This document shows, in pieces, positions 27,757-35,652 of a stretch of DNA of 64,000 nt. How positions within the stretch are numbered: position 1 is the first letter of the stretch; every line of letters begins with the position of its first letter. Under the pieces are notes generated by a model. The model ran no database searches. It worked only from the letters and a program-made list of their open reading frames with translations, and was not told the origin of the DNA. A program made the position numbers and the translations under genes. The DNA lies in NCBI RefSeq assembly GCF_008271465.1, contig NZ_VMDU01000002.1, positions 62,001 through 126,000 of the forward strand. Reading direction: 5' to 3'. Origin of the DNA: Tabrizicola flagellatus. GTDB taxonomy: Bacteria > Pseudomonadota > Alphaproteobacteria > Rhodobacterales > Rhodobacteraceae.

Positions 27757-28557
27757 ATGTTCATCCGGCTGATAGGGCAGTTCCAGGTGCAGGATGCGAC
27801 CGGACGGGACCACACGCCACGCGGGGCGAAGGCACGCGCCATTCTGGCGATGCTGAGCCGAACGCCAGACCATTGCCGACCCCGGCGCTGGCTGGAAAGC
27901 CGGCTCTGGTCGGACCGCGGGCAGGAACAGGCATCGGGAAGTCTCCGTCAGGCCCTGACCGAGTTGCGCAAGAGCCTGGGTCCGCTTGCCTCGCACCTGA
28001 AGAGCGACCGTGACTGCGTGGGGCTGACCGGCTTCACGACCGACCTCGACAGCGATCCCGAGGCGGCGCGTCTGGCCCTGGCGGACGGGCGCGAATTCCT
28101 GGAAGGCATCGACATCGTCGATCCGGCATTCTGCGCATGGCTGGCCGACGAACGGCAGCGTCTGGCAGAACGGATCGGCACGCAGGACGTGACCGCGCCG
28201 GGGCTCCGGGACAGCCAGCCATTCACCCTGAGGCTCGGGTCGCTGCCCGCGTGGACCGGGGCCGATGTGGCCCGCGACCTGGCCGAGGCGGTTGCCCGGC
28301 TGGCAGCCGAACATCTGCTGCGCGATCGCGCTGCCGGCTTCGGCGCATCGGCGGCCGGTTTGCAGGAAGGGCTTGACCTGCAGATCGAAGGCGCCTGGAG
28401 CGAGGACCGCGCGCATCTGAAACTGCGGCTGCTTGCCCGGTCGAACCAGAAGACCATCTGGATTCGGCGGCTGATCGCGACCCGGCATATCGCCGAAGAG
28501 GGACAGGGTGCCTTGCCCGCGCTTGTTATCGAGACGACGGACGCGCCGATCATGTAG
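27757..28557 (+). CDS. SARP-like winged-helix transcription regulator
   Basis: The 266-residue product has an N-terminal OmpR/SARP-type winged helix (about residues 1-90; IRLIGQFQVQDATGRDHTPR, AKARAILAMLSRTPDHCRPR, SLRQALTELRKSLGPL). A C-terminal domain follows whose pattern (LQEGLDLQIEGAWSEDRAHL, LKLRLLARSNQKTIWIRRLI) resembles the TolB/FlgO-like domain of related regulators that ends in LxGxxxxxGxxxRLxxxLxxxxxGxxLW. There is no bacterial transcription-activation TPR domain and no cyclase. ATG 27757 was chosen over the in-frame 27682 start. Divergent from the PLP-fold gene, it may control it. Confidence 0.65.
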   Translation: MFIRLIGQFQVQDATGRDHTPRGAKARAILAMLSRTPDHCRPRRWLESRLWSDRGQEQASGSLRQALTELRKSLGPLASHLKSDRDCVGLTGFTTDLDSDPEAARLALADGREFLEGIDIVDPAFCAWLADERQRLAERIGTQDVTAPGLRDSQPFTLRLGSLPAWTGADVARDLAEAVARLAAEHLLRDRAAGFGASAAGLQEGLDLQIEGAWSEDRAHLKLRLLARSNQKTIWIRRLIATRHIAEEGQGALPALVIETTDAPIM

Positions 28558-28620
28558 GCTTGCCGCCCGGCCGACCGACGGGATAGCTGGGTGGCGGGTC
28601 CGGACCGAACGGGGGCTGCC

Positions 28621-29337
28621 ATGACCACCACGCGCTATTTTCGCGACTTTCCGGCGCGAAGCGGCGACCGGATGCTTCTGAAAATGGAGCACTACCTGGA
28701 GGTCTATGACGAGCTTCTGTCCGACTGGCAGGGGCGCGACGTGTCGTTCCTGGAAATCGGGGTCTACAAGGGAGGCTCGCTGCCGATGTGGCAGGGATTC
28801 CTCGGGGCGGGTTCGCGCCTGGTGTTCCTCGACATCGACCCGGCCTGCCGCGACCTGGCCCTGCCGGGGACCGTGGTGGAGATCGGCGACCAGGCAGACC
28901 CGGTCTTTCTGGAGCGGATCGCCCGGGACCACGGGCCTTTCGACCTGATCGTCGATGACGGCGGGCACAAGATGCACCAGCAGATCACCAGTTTCCGCCA
29001 CCTCTGGCCCCGGCTGCGCGACTGCGGCCTGTATATCGTCGAGGACGTGCACACGAGCTATTGGCCGGGCTTCGGCGGCGGGTTCCGGGAGCCGGCGAGT
29101 TTCATCGAATTCGCCAAGGACCTGATCGACCGGATGCATTCCTGGTACACCGAGGACGACGCGGGCTTTCCGCTGCATCCGCTGGCGCGCGAGATCGGGT
29201 CGATCCGGTTCCACGACAGCCTGGTGGTCTTCGAGAAGCGGTTGAAGGAGCCGCCGGTCTCGATCGCGGCGCAGGACGGGAAGGTCACGCGGTCGCGAAA
29301 GATCCTCGAAGTGCGTGGTCGGCGGTCGATCTTCTGA
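28621..29337 (+). CDS. Class I SAM-dependent methyltransferase (CmcI/Methyltransf_24-like)
   Basis: The 238-residue product has the SAM-binding start SFLEIGVYKGGSLPMWQGFL, the acidic strand RLVFLDIDPACRDLALPG and FDLIVDDGGHKMHQQITSFR, followed by GLYIVEDVHTSYWPGFGG. This set is typical of cephalosporin-hydroxylase-like and macrolide or sugar O-methyltransferases. The substrate is unknown. The start is ATG 28621. pheS follows 57 bp downstream on the same strand. Confidence 0.75.
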   Translation: MTTTRYFRDFPARSGDRMLLKMEHYLEVYDELLSDWQGRDVSFLEIGVYKGGSLPMWQGFLGAGSRLVFLDIDPACRDLALPGTVVEIGDQADPVFLERIARDHGPFDLIVDDGGHKMHQQITSFRHLWPRLRDCGLYIVEDVHTSYWPGFGGGFREPASFIEFAKDLIDRMHSWYTEDDAGFPLHPLAREIGSIRFHDSLVVFEKRLKEPPVSIAAQDGKVTRSRKILEVRGRRSIF

Positions 29338-29394
29338 ACCTTGCATTGCGGGACCTTCGCCGCTAGCAGAAGGTCGGTTCTCAGGAGACGGATG

Positions 29395-30477
29395 ATGGAC
29401 GGGATCGACACGCTGAAGGCCAGGTATCTGGCGGCGGTGGCTGGCGCGGCGGATGAGGCCGGGCTGGAAGAGGTCCGCGTTGCTGCCCTCGGCAAGAAGG
29501 GCGAGATTTCCGCGCTGATGGCGGGTCTGGGCAAGATGGACCCCGAGGCGCGCAAGGCGGCGGGGGCGAGCCTCAACGCATTGAAGGACGAGATCGACGC
29601 GGCCCTGCGCGCGCGCAAGGTGGCGCTGGCGGATGCGGCTTTGGACGAGCGGTTGAAGTCGGAATGGCTGGACGTGACCTTGCCGGGGCGGCCAAGGCCC
29701 CGGGGCACGGTGCATCCGGTGCCGCAGGTGATGGAGGAGCTGACGGCGATCTTCGCCGACATGGGCTTTTCGGTGGCCGAGGGGCCGCAGGTCGAAAGCG
29801 ACTGGTACAACTTCGACGCCCTGAACATTCCGCCCGAGCACCCCGCGCGGCAGGAGCATGACACCTTCTTCATGGCCCGGGCCGAGGGCGACAATCGCCC
29901 GCCGCACGTCCTGCGCACGCATACCTCGCCGGTCCAGATCCGCGCGATGCAGGAGCGCGGCGCGCCGATCCGGGTGATCGCTCCCGGTCGGGTCTACCGG
30001 ATGGACATGGACCAGACGCATACGCCGATGTTCCACCAGGTCGAGGGGCTGGCGATCGACCGCGACATCAGCATGGCGAACCTGAAATGGTGCCTCGAGG
30101 AATTCTGCCGGGCCTTCTTCGAGGTGGACAAGGTGGAACTGCGGTTCCGCGCCAGCCATTTCCCGTTCACCGAGCCGTCGGCGGAGGTGGACATCCGCTA
30201 TTCCAACGTCGGCGGTCAGCTGAAGATCGGCGAGGGCGACAAGTGGATGGAGATCCTCGGGTCGGGCATGGTGCATCCCAAGGTGTTGCAGGCGGCGGGG
30301 GTTGATCCTTCGCAGTGGCAGGGCTTCGCCTTCGGGATGGGGATCGACCGGATCGCGATGCTGAAATACGGCATCCCGGACCTGCGGGCCTTCTTCGAGG
30401 CCGACCTGCGCTGGCTGCGACATTACGGGTTCAGCGCGCTGGACGTGCCGGACCTGGCCGGGGGCTTGTCGGCCTGA
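29395..30477 (+). CDS. pheS: Phenylalanine-tRNA ligase alpha subunit
   Basis: PheS is the catalytic subunit of the alpha2beta2 enzyme charging tRNA-Phe. The 360-residue product has the N-terminal coiled coil (about residues 5-85), motif 1 region [20 protein letters not shown], motif 2 [20 protein letters not shown] with [11 protein letters not shown], and motif 3 [26 protein letters not shown] at 29383-29388 favours ATG 29395 over 29392. pheT does not follow within the window; two DUF4304-like genes follow instead. Confidence 0.96.
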   Translation: MDGIDTLKARYLAAVAGAADEAGLEEVRVAALGKKGEISALMAGLGKMDPEARKAAGASLNALKDEIDAALRARKVALADAALDERLKSEWLDVTLPGRPRPRGTVHPVPQVMEELTAIFADMGFSVAEGPQVESDWYNFDALNIPPEHPARQEHDTFFMARAEGDNRPPHVLRTHTSPVQIRAMQERGAPIRVIAPGRVYRMDMDQTHTPMFHQVEGLAIDRDISMANLKWCLEEFCRAFFEVDKVELRFRASHFPFTEPSAEVDIRYSNVGGQLKIGEGDKWMEILGSGMVHPKVLQAAGVDPSQWQGFAFGMGIDRIAMLKYGIPDLRAFFEADLRWLRHYGFSALDVPDLAGGLSA

Positions 30478-30927
30478 ATGGACGACCCGGACCTTTCCGC
30501 GCGCAAGCACCTGGCCGCCAATGACCCGGCCTTCCCCGCGCGGCGGGAAGAGGCCTGGGGGCGGATCGTGGCGGCGCTGGATGGGGTGCTGGGGCCGGCG
30601 GGTTATGTGCTGGCGCGGACGACCTGGAACAGGGTGACGGCGGCGGGGAAGTCGGCGGTGCATCTGCAGCGGGACCGTTATGGCTGGGACGTGCGGATCG
30701 TGCTGCGGTTCGTGACGCCCGATGGCGAGGTGCCGGACCATCCGGACTGGCCGGGCGGCGAGGATGTGGCGCTGGCGGAGTTCTTCGAGCGGGCGGACAA
30801 CGATCCCGGGACGCTGGCCTTCATCGATGTGCTGGAGCGGCCGGACTGCCTGGATCGGGCGGTGGACATCCTGCGCGAGCAGGTGCTGCCCTGGTTCGAG
30901 GCGCTGCATGGCGAGGCCATGACGTGA
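30478..30927 (+). CDS. DUF4304-like protein A
   Basis: The 149-residue product starts directly at the pheS stop (TGA-ATG with no gap), so it is translated with pheS. The pattern VAALDGVLGPAGYVLARTTW, AVHLQRDRYGWDVRIVLRF and DILREQVLPWFEALHG matches DUF4304-type proteins of unknown function, a group often found near immunity or toxin-related genes. It overlaps the next gene by 4 bp (GTGA), which looks like a diverged paralogue. Confidence 0.55.
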   Translation: MDDPDLSARKHLAANDPAFPARREEAWGRIVAALDGVLGPAGYVLARTTWNRVTAAGKSAVHLQRDRYGWDVRIVLRFVTPDGEVPDHPDWPGGEDVALAEFFERADNDPGTLAFIDVLERPDCLDRAVDILREQVLPWFEALHGEAMT

Positions 30928-31502
30928 TCCGTTGGCTGCGGCGGATGCTGACGTCCAATGCTTCCGGTCGCGTGTCGGGCGGCGTGCCACCCAGGCCCGG
31001 TTGGCAACTGCCAGAGCCGACAGAGGCGGAGAAGGCGGTCGTCCTGGCCTTTCTGAACCGTCCCGACCGCAAGACCCGGCGCGAAGCGGTGATCCGGGCG
31101 CTGCGCGATCGGCTGGACAGGCTGATGCTTCCGATGGGATTCGTGCGGGACGGCGCGGACTGGGAACGAGACCTTCCGGCAGGTCAGGCCAGGGTTGCGA
31201 TCCAGCGGTTCAGCGGGGGAGTGAACGCGACACTGGTCGTGGCGTTTGTACCCAAGAGAAGGCCTGCGCATGTCCACGCCGACCGCCTTTGGACGCAACT
31301 GCCGAATTTCGTGCTGACGGGCGAGCACCGCTTTGCCCGTGATGGGACAATCCACTATGCCTTGGCCGACCACGATGCCGCGACGATGGACTTTCCGCTG
31401 GCGGTCCTGCGCGACCGGGCGCTGCCATGGCTGCTTGCGCACGGGCAAGGAGATTTTCCCGATCTGCAAGACTTTCGGAAGCGCCCGCTAGGCGAGCCGT
31501 GA
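30924..31502 (+). CDS. DUF4304-like protein B
   Basis: The 192-residue product starts with GTG 30924, overlapping the preceding stop. The core RLDRLMLPMGFVRDGADWER, ARVAIQRFSGGVNATLVVAF and FPLAVLRDRALPWLLAHGQG shows the same order as the upstream protein, so the pair probably arose by duplication. Function unknown. The 3' end overlaps the convergent flavoprotein gene by 15 bp. Confidence 0.55.
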   Translation: MIRWLRRMLTSNASGRVSGGVPPRPGWQLPEPTEAEKAVVLAFLNRPDRKTRREAVIRALRDRLDRLMLPMGFVRDGADWERDLPAGQARVAIQRFSGGVNATLVVAFVPKRRPAHVHADRLWTQLPNFVLTGEHRFARDGTIHYALADHDAATMDFPLAVLRDRALPWLLAHGQGDFPDLQDFRKRPLGEP

Positions 31503-32699
31503 CGCCGCCGCCCGTCCTGCCCAGCGGCCGGTGGCCCAGGCGGCGGTGAGGAGGTAGCCGCCGGTCGGGGCCTCCCAGTCCAGCATTTCCCCGGCGGCGA
31601 AGATCCCCGGGATGGCCTTCAGTTCGAGGTCGGGGGTGAGGGCGTCCCAGGCGATGCCACCCGCCACGCTGATCGCCTCGTCCAGCGGGCGGGGGCCTTG
31701 CAGCGGGATGGGCAGGTTCTTCAGGTGGGCGAAGGGCTCGGCGCGAGAGAACTCCATCACCAGGGCGATCCGGGTGGGGTCGAGGCCGAGCTTGCGCAAG
31801 CGGTTGGTGACGCTGTCGCCAGGTTTTATTTTCGACAGGCGGCGGGTGATCTCGTCCTGGCTGAGGTCGGGGAGGAGGTCGATGGCGAGTGTATATGCGT
31901 CGCGTAGATACTTGTATATACTGTAAATGCCGCCGCCCTCCAACCCCTTGGCGGAGATGACGAATTCTCCGCGCTGCTCGTCGAGCACTTCGTGCACTCC
32001 TCGCGGAGAGACGGTGCGAGGAGTGGATGAAATCCTCGACGAGCAGACTCTGAGGGCGACGCCCTTGACGGGCTGGCCGAAGAACGGGGTCATGTGGGGG
32101 GACCAGTCCACGCGGAAGCCCATGTTGGCGGGTTGCCAGTTGGAGACCTGCACGCCTTTCGCGCGCAGCCAGGGGACCCAGGCGCCGTCGGAACCGAGGC
32201 GGGACCAGCTGGCGCCGCCGAGGGCGAGGATCGTGACCCTGGGGGCAAGGGTTTGCTGGCCGGCGGGGGTGTCGAAGGTGAGGGCGCTGCCGTCGAACCC
32301 GGTCCAGCGCCAGCGGGTGCGGATCTCGACGCCTTGCGAGGTCAGGCGTTGCAGCCAGGCGCGGAGAAGGGGCGAGGCCTTCATCGCCACGGGGAAGACG
32401 CGGCCGGAGGAGCCTGTATATACAGCCTGGCCGAGGGCGCGGCACCAGGCCTGCACCTCCTTTGGGCCGAAGTCCTGCAGGATCGGTCGGAGATGGGGGC
32501 AGTCGTAGCGGGAGACGAAGGTCTCCCAATCCTCGTCCTTGGTGACGTTCAGGCCGGATTTCCCGGCCATCAGGAACTTGCGGGCGACGGAGGGTTTGGC
32601 CTCAATCACAACGACTTGTGCGCCGGACTTCACAAGTTCCTCGGCGGCCATCAGGCCGGCGGGGCCTGCGCCGATGACGAGGGCATCAAGTGGCGGCAT
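31488..32699 (-). CDS. HI0933-family flavoprotein (TIGR03862-like) with an in-frame palindromic insertion
   Basis: This is an FAD-dependent oxidoreductase of the HI0933/BaiN family, physiological substrate unknown. The 403-residue product has the dinucleotide fold ALVIGAGPAGLMAAEELVKS, RKFLMAGKSGLNVT, GSSGRVFPVAMKASPLLRAW, ITILALGGASWSRLGSDGAW-type residues and the C-terminal AGEMLDWEAPTGGYLLTAAW. Around residues 220-243 it carries an unusual Ser/Arg-rich stretch (SSRISSTPRTVSPRG) encoded by a 73-bp palindrome; homologues normally pass straight from the PVKGVAL strand to RGEFVISAKGLEGG. The following codons (31889-31930) are AT-rich with several GTATATAC-type octamers. It overlaps mscS by 14 bp. 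Confidence 0.85.
   Translation of the reverse strand: MPPLDALVIGAGPAGLMAAEELVKSGAQVVVIEAKPSVARKFLMAGKSGLNVTKDEDWETFVSRYDCPHLRPILQDFGPKEVQAWCRALGQAVYTGSSGRVFPVAMKASPLLRAWLQRLTSQGVEIRTRWRWTGFDGSALTFDTPAGQQTLAPRVTILALGGASWSRLGSDGAWVPWLRAKGVQVSNWQPANMGFRVDWSPHMTPFFGQPVKGVALRVCSSRISSTPRTVSPRGVHEVLDEQRGEFVISAKGLEGGGIYSIYKYLRDAYTLAIDLLPDLSQDEITRRLSKIKPGDSVTNRLRKLGLDPTRIALVMEFSRAEPFAHLKNLPIPLQGPRPLDEAISVAGGIAWDALTPDLELKAIPGIFAAGEMLDWEAPTGGYLLTAAWATGRWAGRAAASRLA
31891..31921. repeat. GTATATAC/GTAGATAC cluster inside the flavoprotein gene
   Basis: GTATAT (31891), GTAGATAC (31904) and GTATATAC (31914) lie within 31 bp. In the minus-strand frame they are read through codons AGT, ATA, CTA and ACA, which are otherwise rare in this DNA. 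Confidence 0.6.
31974..32046. repeat. Palindromic element inserted in a coding sequence
   Basis: Arms 31974-32004 and 32016-32046 (31 nt each) match as an inverted repeat around an 11-nt loop. The outer 12 bp (CTGCTCGTCGAG) and inner 10 bp (CACTCCTCGC) are perfect and the middle 9 bp diverged. It stays in frame in the HI0933-type gene, adding about 24 residues. It resembles protein-coding palindromic elements such as those of Rickettsia in concept; no second copy was seen in this window. Confidence 0.6.
32414..32425. repeat. CTGTATATACAG perfect 12-bp palindrome
   Basis: An intragenic copy of the iterated octamer, read on the minus strand as codons GTA TAT ACA (Val-Tyr-Thr) in the flavoprotein gene. 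Confidence 0.6.
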
Positions 32700-33975
32700 T
32701 GCGCAGTTCGACGACGCGGTGGGGATAGGGCATCTGGATCCCGGCCTCCTTCAGCGCGTTCCAGATCGCGAAGAGGACGGCCGAGCCATACTTGTTCTTG
32801 CCGTCGTCGATGCCCGAGACCCAGTATTCCACCGCGAAGTCCACCGAGGATTCGCCGAAGCCGCGCAGCTCGCAGTCGGGGCCGTCGGGCTGTTGCAGGA
32901 CGAAGGGAAGCTGCGATACAGCGCGCTCGATAATATCGGGCACGATGTTGATGTCGGTCTCGTAAGACACTGAAAACAGGGCCTCGTAGCGATTGGCGCT
33001 GCCCTGGTCTGAGTAGTTGACGACGCGGCTGGTGATGAAATGTTCGTTCGGGACGACGATCCACTTGCCGTCGAAGGTTTCCAGCACGCAGGCCCGGGCG
33101 GTCATCTTGACGATGGTGCCCTTCTCGCCCCCGTCGAGCTCGACATAATCGCCCACGGTCGTCTGGCCTTCGAGGAGGAGGATGATGCCGGAGACGAAGT
33201 TGGCGGCGATCTGTTGCAGGCCAAGGCCGATCCCGACGCCGAGGGCACCGCTGAGGACGGCGACGGCAGTCAGGTCGATGCCCATGATCGACATGAGGAG
33301 GAGGAAGGCCGCGCCGAAGATGGCGACCTCGGAGGCCTTGATCGCCAGTTCCCGGGTGGCGGGGCGCAGGTCGGCCTGAGCCTTGATGTAGCCCGAGCTT
33401 TGCCGGTTCGACCACGAGCCGAGCCAGAACAGAAGCGCCCCGGCGATGACGCCACGGATCAGGCCAAGCGCGGTGAAGCGGATCTCGCCGAGGTTCACCT
33501 GCGCGGCGTCGAGCCAGGCCGTGACCTCGTCCAGCACGCCCAGCGCGTTCAGCGCCATGACGGGCAAAAGGATGTAGCGGCCCATGAATTTCAGGAGGCC
33601 GGGGGGCAGGATGCGGCGGACGAGTTCGAGGGCGGCGAGAAAAAGGAAGACCCGCTTGCCGAAGGCGATGACCTCGCCCGTGCCGAAGGTGGCGCGGGTC
33701 AGCCCCTCGCCCACGGCGGTCAGGGCATAGGCGAGGAGGGGCAGGAGCAGCGGCAGGAATTGCAGCGCAAAGCGGCGGAGTCGGGCGATGGGGTGCGTCG
33801 CCTCGGCCTTCGGGGTGAGGGTGCGCTCGAGGGCGGGCGTCAGGCGGCGGGACAGGAGGGTGGCAAGGATGTAGGCGGCGATCAGAAGGCCGAACTGCAT
33901 CAGCGCGGGCGGCGAAGAGAGCCAGCCGAGCGCGATGTCCACCGCCTCTTGCAGCCAGAGTTGCAACCGGTCCAA
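32686..33975 (-). CDS. Mechanosensitive ion channel, MscS family
   Basis: A small-conductance mechanosensitive channel that releases solutes on hypo-osmotic shock. The 429-residue product has about five membrane helices. The pore helix and beta domain signature is LSGALGVGIGLGLQQIAANF followed by SGIILLLEGQTTVGDYVELD and IVVPNEHFITSRVVNYS. The C-terminal domain has GFGESSVDFAVEYWV. It is longer than E. coli MscS (286) owing to extra N-terminal helices. It is the third gene of a crotonase-agmatinase-MscS-flavoprotein run (3 bp after speB, overlapping the flavoprotein gene). Confidence 0.92.
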   Translation of the reverse strand: MDRLQLWLQEAVDIALGWLSSPPALMQFGLLIAAYILATLLSRRLTPALERTLTPKAEATHPIARLRRFALQFLPLLLPLLAYALTAVGEGLTRATFGTGEVIAFGKRVFLFLAALELVRRILPPGLLKFMGRYILLPVMALNALGVLDEVTAWLDAAQVNLGEIRFTALGLIRGVIAGALLFWLGSWSNRQSSGYIKAQADLRPATRELAIKASEVAIFGAAFLLLMSIMGIDLTAVAVLSGALGVGIGLGLQQIAANFVSGIILLLEGQTTVGDYVELDGGEKGTIVKMTARACVLETFDGKWIVVPNEHFITSRVVNYSDQGSANRYEALFSVSYETDINIVPDIIERAVSQLPFVLQQPDGPDCELRGFGESSVDFAVEYWVSGIDDGKNKYGSAVLFAIWNALKEAGIQMPYPHRVVELRNAAT

Positions 33976-33978
33976 GGC

Positions 33979-34923
33979 TTACCTCCGGTTATGGGCGATG
34001 CGCCCGATGGTGTTGAGCAGGACTTGCGCGGCAAGGATCGCGGTTGTGCCGGTGTGGTCGTAGTCGGGGGCGACCTCGACCAGGTCGATGCCGATGATGT
34101 TGCCCTGTTTCGTCAGGCCGTCGATCAGTTCCAGCACCTCGTAATACAGGAACCCGCCGTGCGAGGGGGTGCCGGTGCCGGGCGCGATCGAGGGGTCGAA
34201 GCCGTCGATGTCGAGGGTCAGGTAGTAGTCGACGCCCTTCGGGATGCGGGCGAGGGTCGCCTCGACGCCCAGCTTGCGGACTTGCCGGACCGAAAGGATA
34301 TCGTCCCCCATCTTGCGGGCGGCCTCATACCCGTCTTTCGCGGTGGAAGAGACGTTGCGGATGCCAAGCGCGGTGATGCCCTTGACGTGGTCCTGTTCGG
34401 CGGCGCGGCGCATCGGGTTGCCGTGGCCGTGGCGGACGCCGTGGCGGACATCGACGAAATCGAGATGGGCGTCGATCTGGACGATGTGCAGGGGCCGGCC
34501 CGCGAAGGCGCGGATGCAGGGGATGTTGACGGAGTGGTCGCCGCCCAGCACCACGGGGACGGCGCCAGCGGCGAGGATGGCGCGGACGCCGGCTTCGATG
34601 TTGGCGTGGCTGGTTTCGGTGTCGGTGTGGACGATGTCGGCATCGCCGATGTCGAGGATGCGGACACCTTCGAGGTAGGTCACGTCGTCCTCGTGGTCGT
34701 AGGCCCCGGCGTGGCCGAAGGAGAAGAGGGTCGAGGCCTCGCGGATGGCGCGGGGGCCGAAACGGGCGCCGGCGCGGAACTGGGTGCCGAAGTCGAAGGG
34801 CGCGCCGAGAATGGCGAAGTCGGCGTCGATGGCGGACCAGTCGGGCTGGTAGGGGTTCTTGCCGAAGGTCGAGATGCCGACGAAGGGCAGGTTCAGGCGG
34901 CCTTTGTCGTAGGCGTTGGTCAT
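33979..34923 (-). CDS. speB: Agmatinase (ureohydrolase family)
   Basis: The enzyme hydrolyses agmatine or a related guanidino compound to putrescine and urea with two Mn ions. The 314-residue product has all ureohydrolase metal motifs: VVLGGDHSVNIP, IVQIDAHLDFVDVRHG and YYLTLDIDGFDPSIAPGTGT, plus RFGPRAIREAS. Agmatinase is the commonest function of this subgroup, but guanidinopropionase- or guanidinobutyrase-like activity is possible. ATG 34923 overlaps the crotonase stop (ATGA). The upstream-extended frame is spurious. Confidence 0.85.
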   Translation of the reverse strand: MTNAYDKGRLNLPFVGISTFGKNPYQPDWSAIDADFAILGAPFDFGTQFRAGARFGPRAIREASTLFSFGHAGAYDHEDDVTYLEGVRILDIGDADIVHTDTETSHANIEAGVRAILAAGAVPVVLGGDHSVNIPCIRAFAGRPLHIVQIDAHLDFVDVRHGVRHGHGNPMRRAAEQDHVKGITALGIRNVSSTAKDGYEAARKMGDDILSVRQVRKLGVEATLARIPKGVDYYLTLDIDGFDPSIAPGTGTPSHGGFLYYEVLELIDGLTKQGNIIGIDLVEVAPDYDHTGTTAILAAQVLLNTIGRIAHNRR

Positions 34924-35537
34924 GGCGTATCCCCGTTGGTCATGCGTTTCAGGGCGGCAACATGCCCCGGATCGGCCGAAAGCGCATGTTCGGCGAGCGA
35001 CATGGCGGTGTCGATCAGGGCGTGGGCATCGCAGATCCGGTCGATCAGGCCCCAGGCAAGCGCGGTCTCGGCGTTGATCCTTTGGCCGGCGAGGAGGATC
35101 ATCTTCGCGCGGGAGGGGCCGATCAGGGCGGCAAGGCGTGCGGGGTCCGAGGGCTGCGGACGGTAGCCCAGCCGCATGACGGGGTAGAAGAAGGTCGCCG
35201 CGGGCACGGCGATGCGGATGTCGCAGGCCAGCGCCGCCCCCATGGCGCCCCCGGCGAGCGTGCCGTTCAGCGCGGCGATGGAGAGGCCCGGAAATGCGGC
35301 GATGGCGCCTGAGGCGGCCTCCCACGCGGGCGAGAGGCCAAGGCCTGCCTTCATCCCGTCGAGGTCGGCCCCGGCGGAGAAGACCTTGCCCTCGCCGGTC
35401 AGGATCAGGACCCTGGCAGTGCTCTGCGTGACGGCGGCGGCGATGTCGTGCAGCATCGGCTCGGTCAGCGCGTTCGCCTTTTCGGGGCGGGCGAGCGTGA
35501 TCGTGCAGCAGCCGCCCCGGTCTTCGACCCGTATCAT
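34920..35537 (-). CDS. Enoyl-CoA hydratase/isomerase family protein (short)
   Basis: The crotonase-fold protein has 205 residues, shorter than the usual 255-270. It has RPEKANALTEPMLHDIAAAV, ILTGEGKVFSAGADLDGMK (first oxyanion-hole region) and NGTLAGGAMGAALACDIRIA (second), followed by FYPVMRLGYRPQPSDPARLA, where the glycine and glutamate typical of hydratases are partly altered. The C-terminal trimerisation helices are short. The substrate is unknown. It leads the four-gene minus-strand operon with speB. Confidence 0.82.
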   Translation of the reverse strand: MIRVEDRGGCCTITLARPEKANALTEPMLHDIAAAVTQSTARVLILTGEGKVFSAGADLDGMKAGLGLSPAWEAASGAIAAFPGLSIAALNGTLAGGAMGAALACDIRIAVPAATFFYPVMRLGYRPQPSDPARLAALIGPSRAKMILLAGQRINAETALAWGLIDRICDAHALIDTAMSLAEHALSADPGHVAALKRMTNGDTP

Positions 35538-35652
35538 CCGTCCCCCGTCCGCCTTTCCTGACCCATGCGCCCCGGCCTTCGAGAATCCCTTGACGCACGC
35601 CGGACGAGATAGAAAGGTTGCGCCCGCGAATTCAACCCGAAAGGCATAAGCC

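Noticed and set aside
27694-30990. 1098-codon open frame on the minus strand
   Set aside because: High-GC antisense shadow of the SARP-like, methyltransferase and pheS genes; its composition (His, Arg, Pro, Gln) is typical of non-coding frames.
33040-35166. 708-codon open frame on the plus strand
   Set aside because: Antisense to mscS, speB and the crotonase gene; Gly/Asp/Glu-rich shadow composition.
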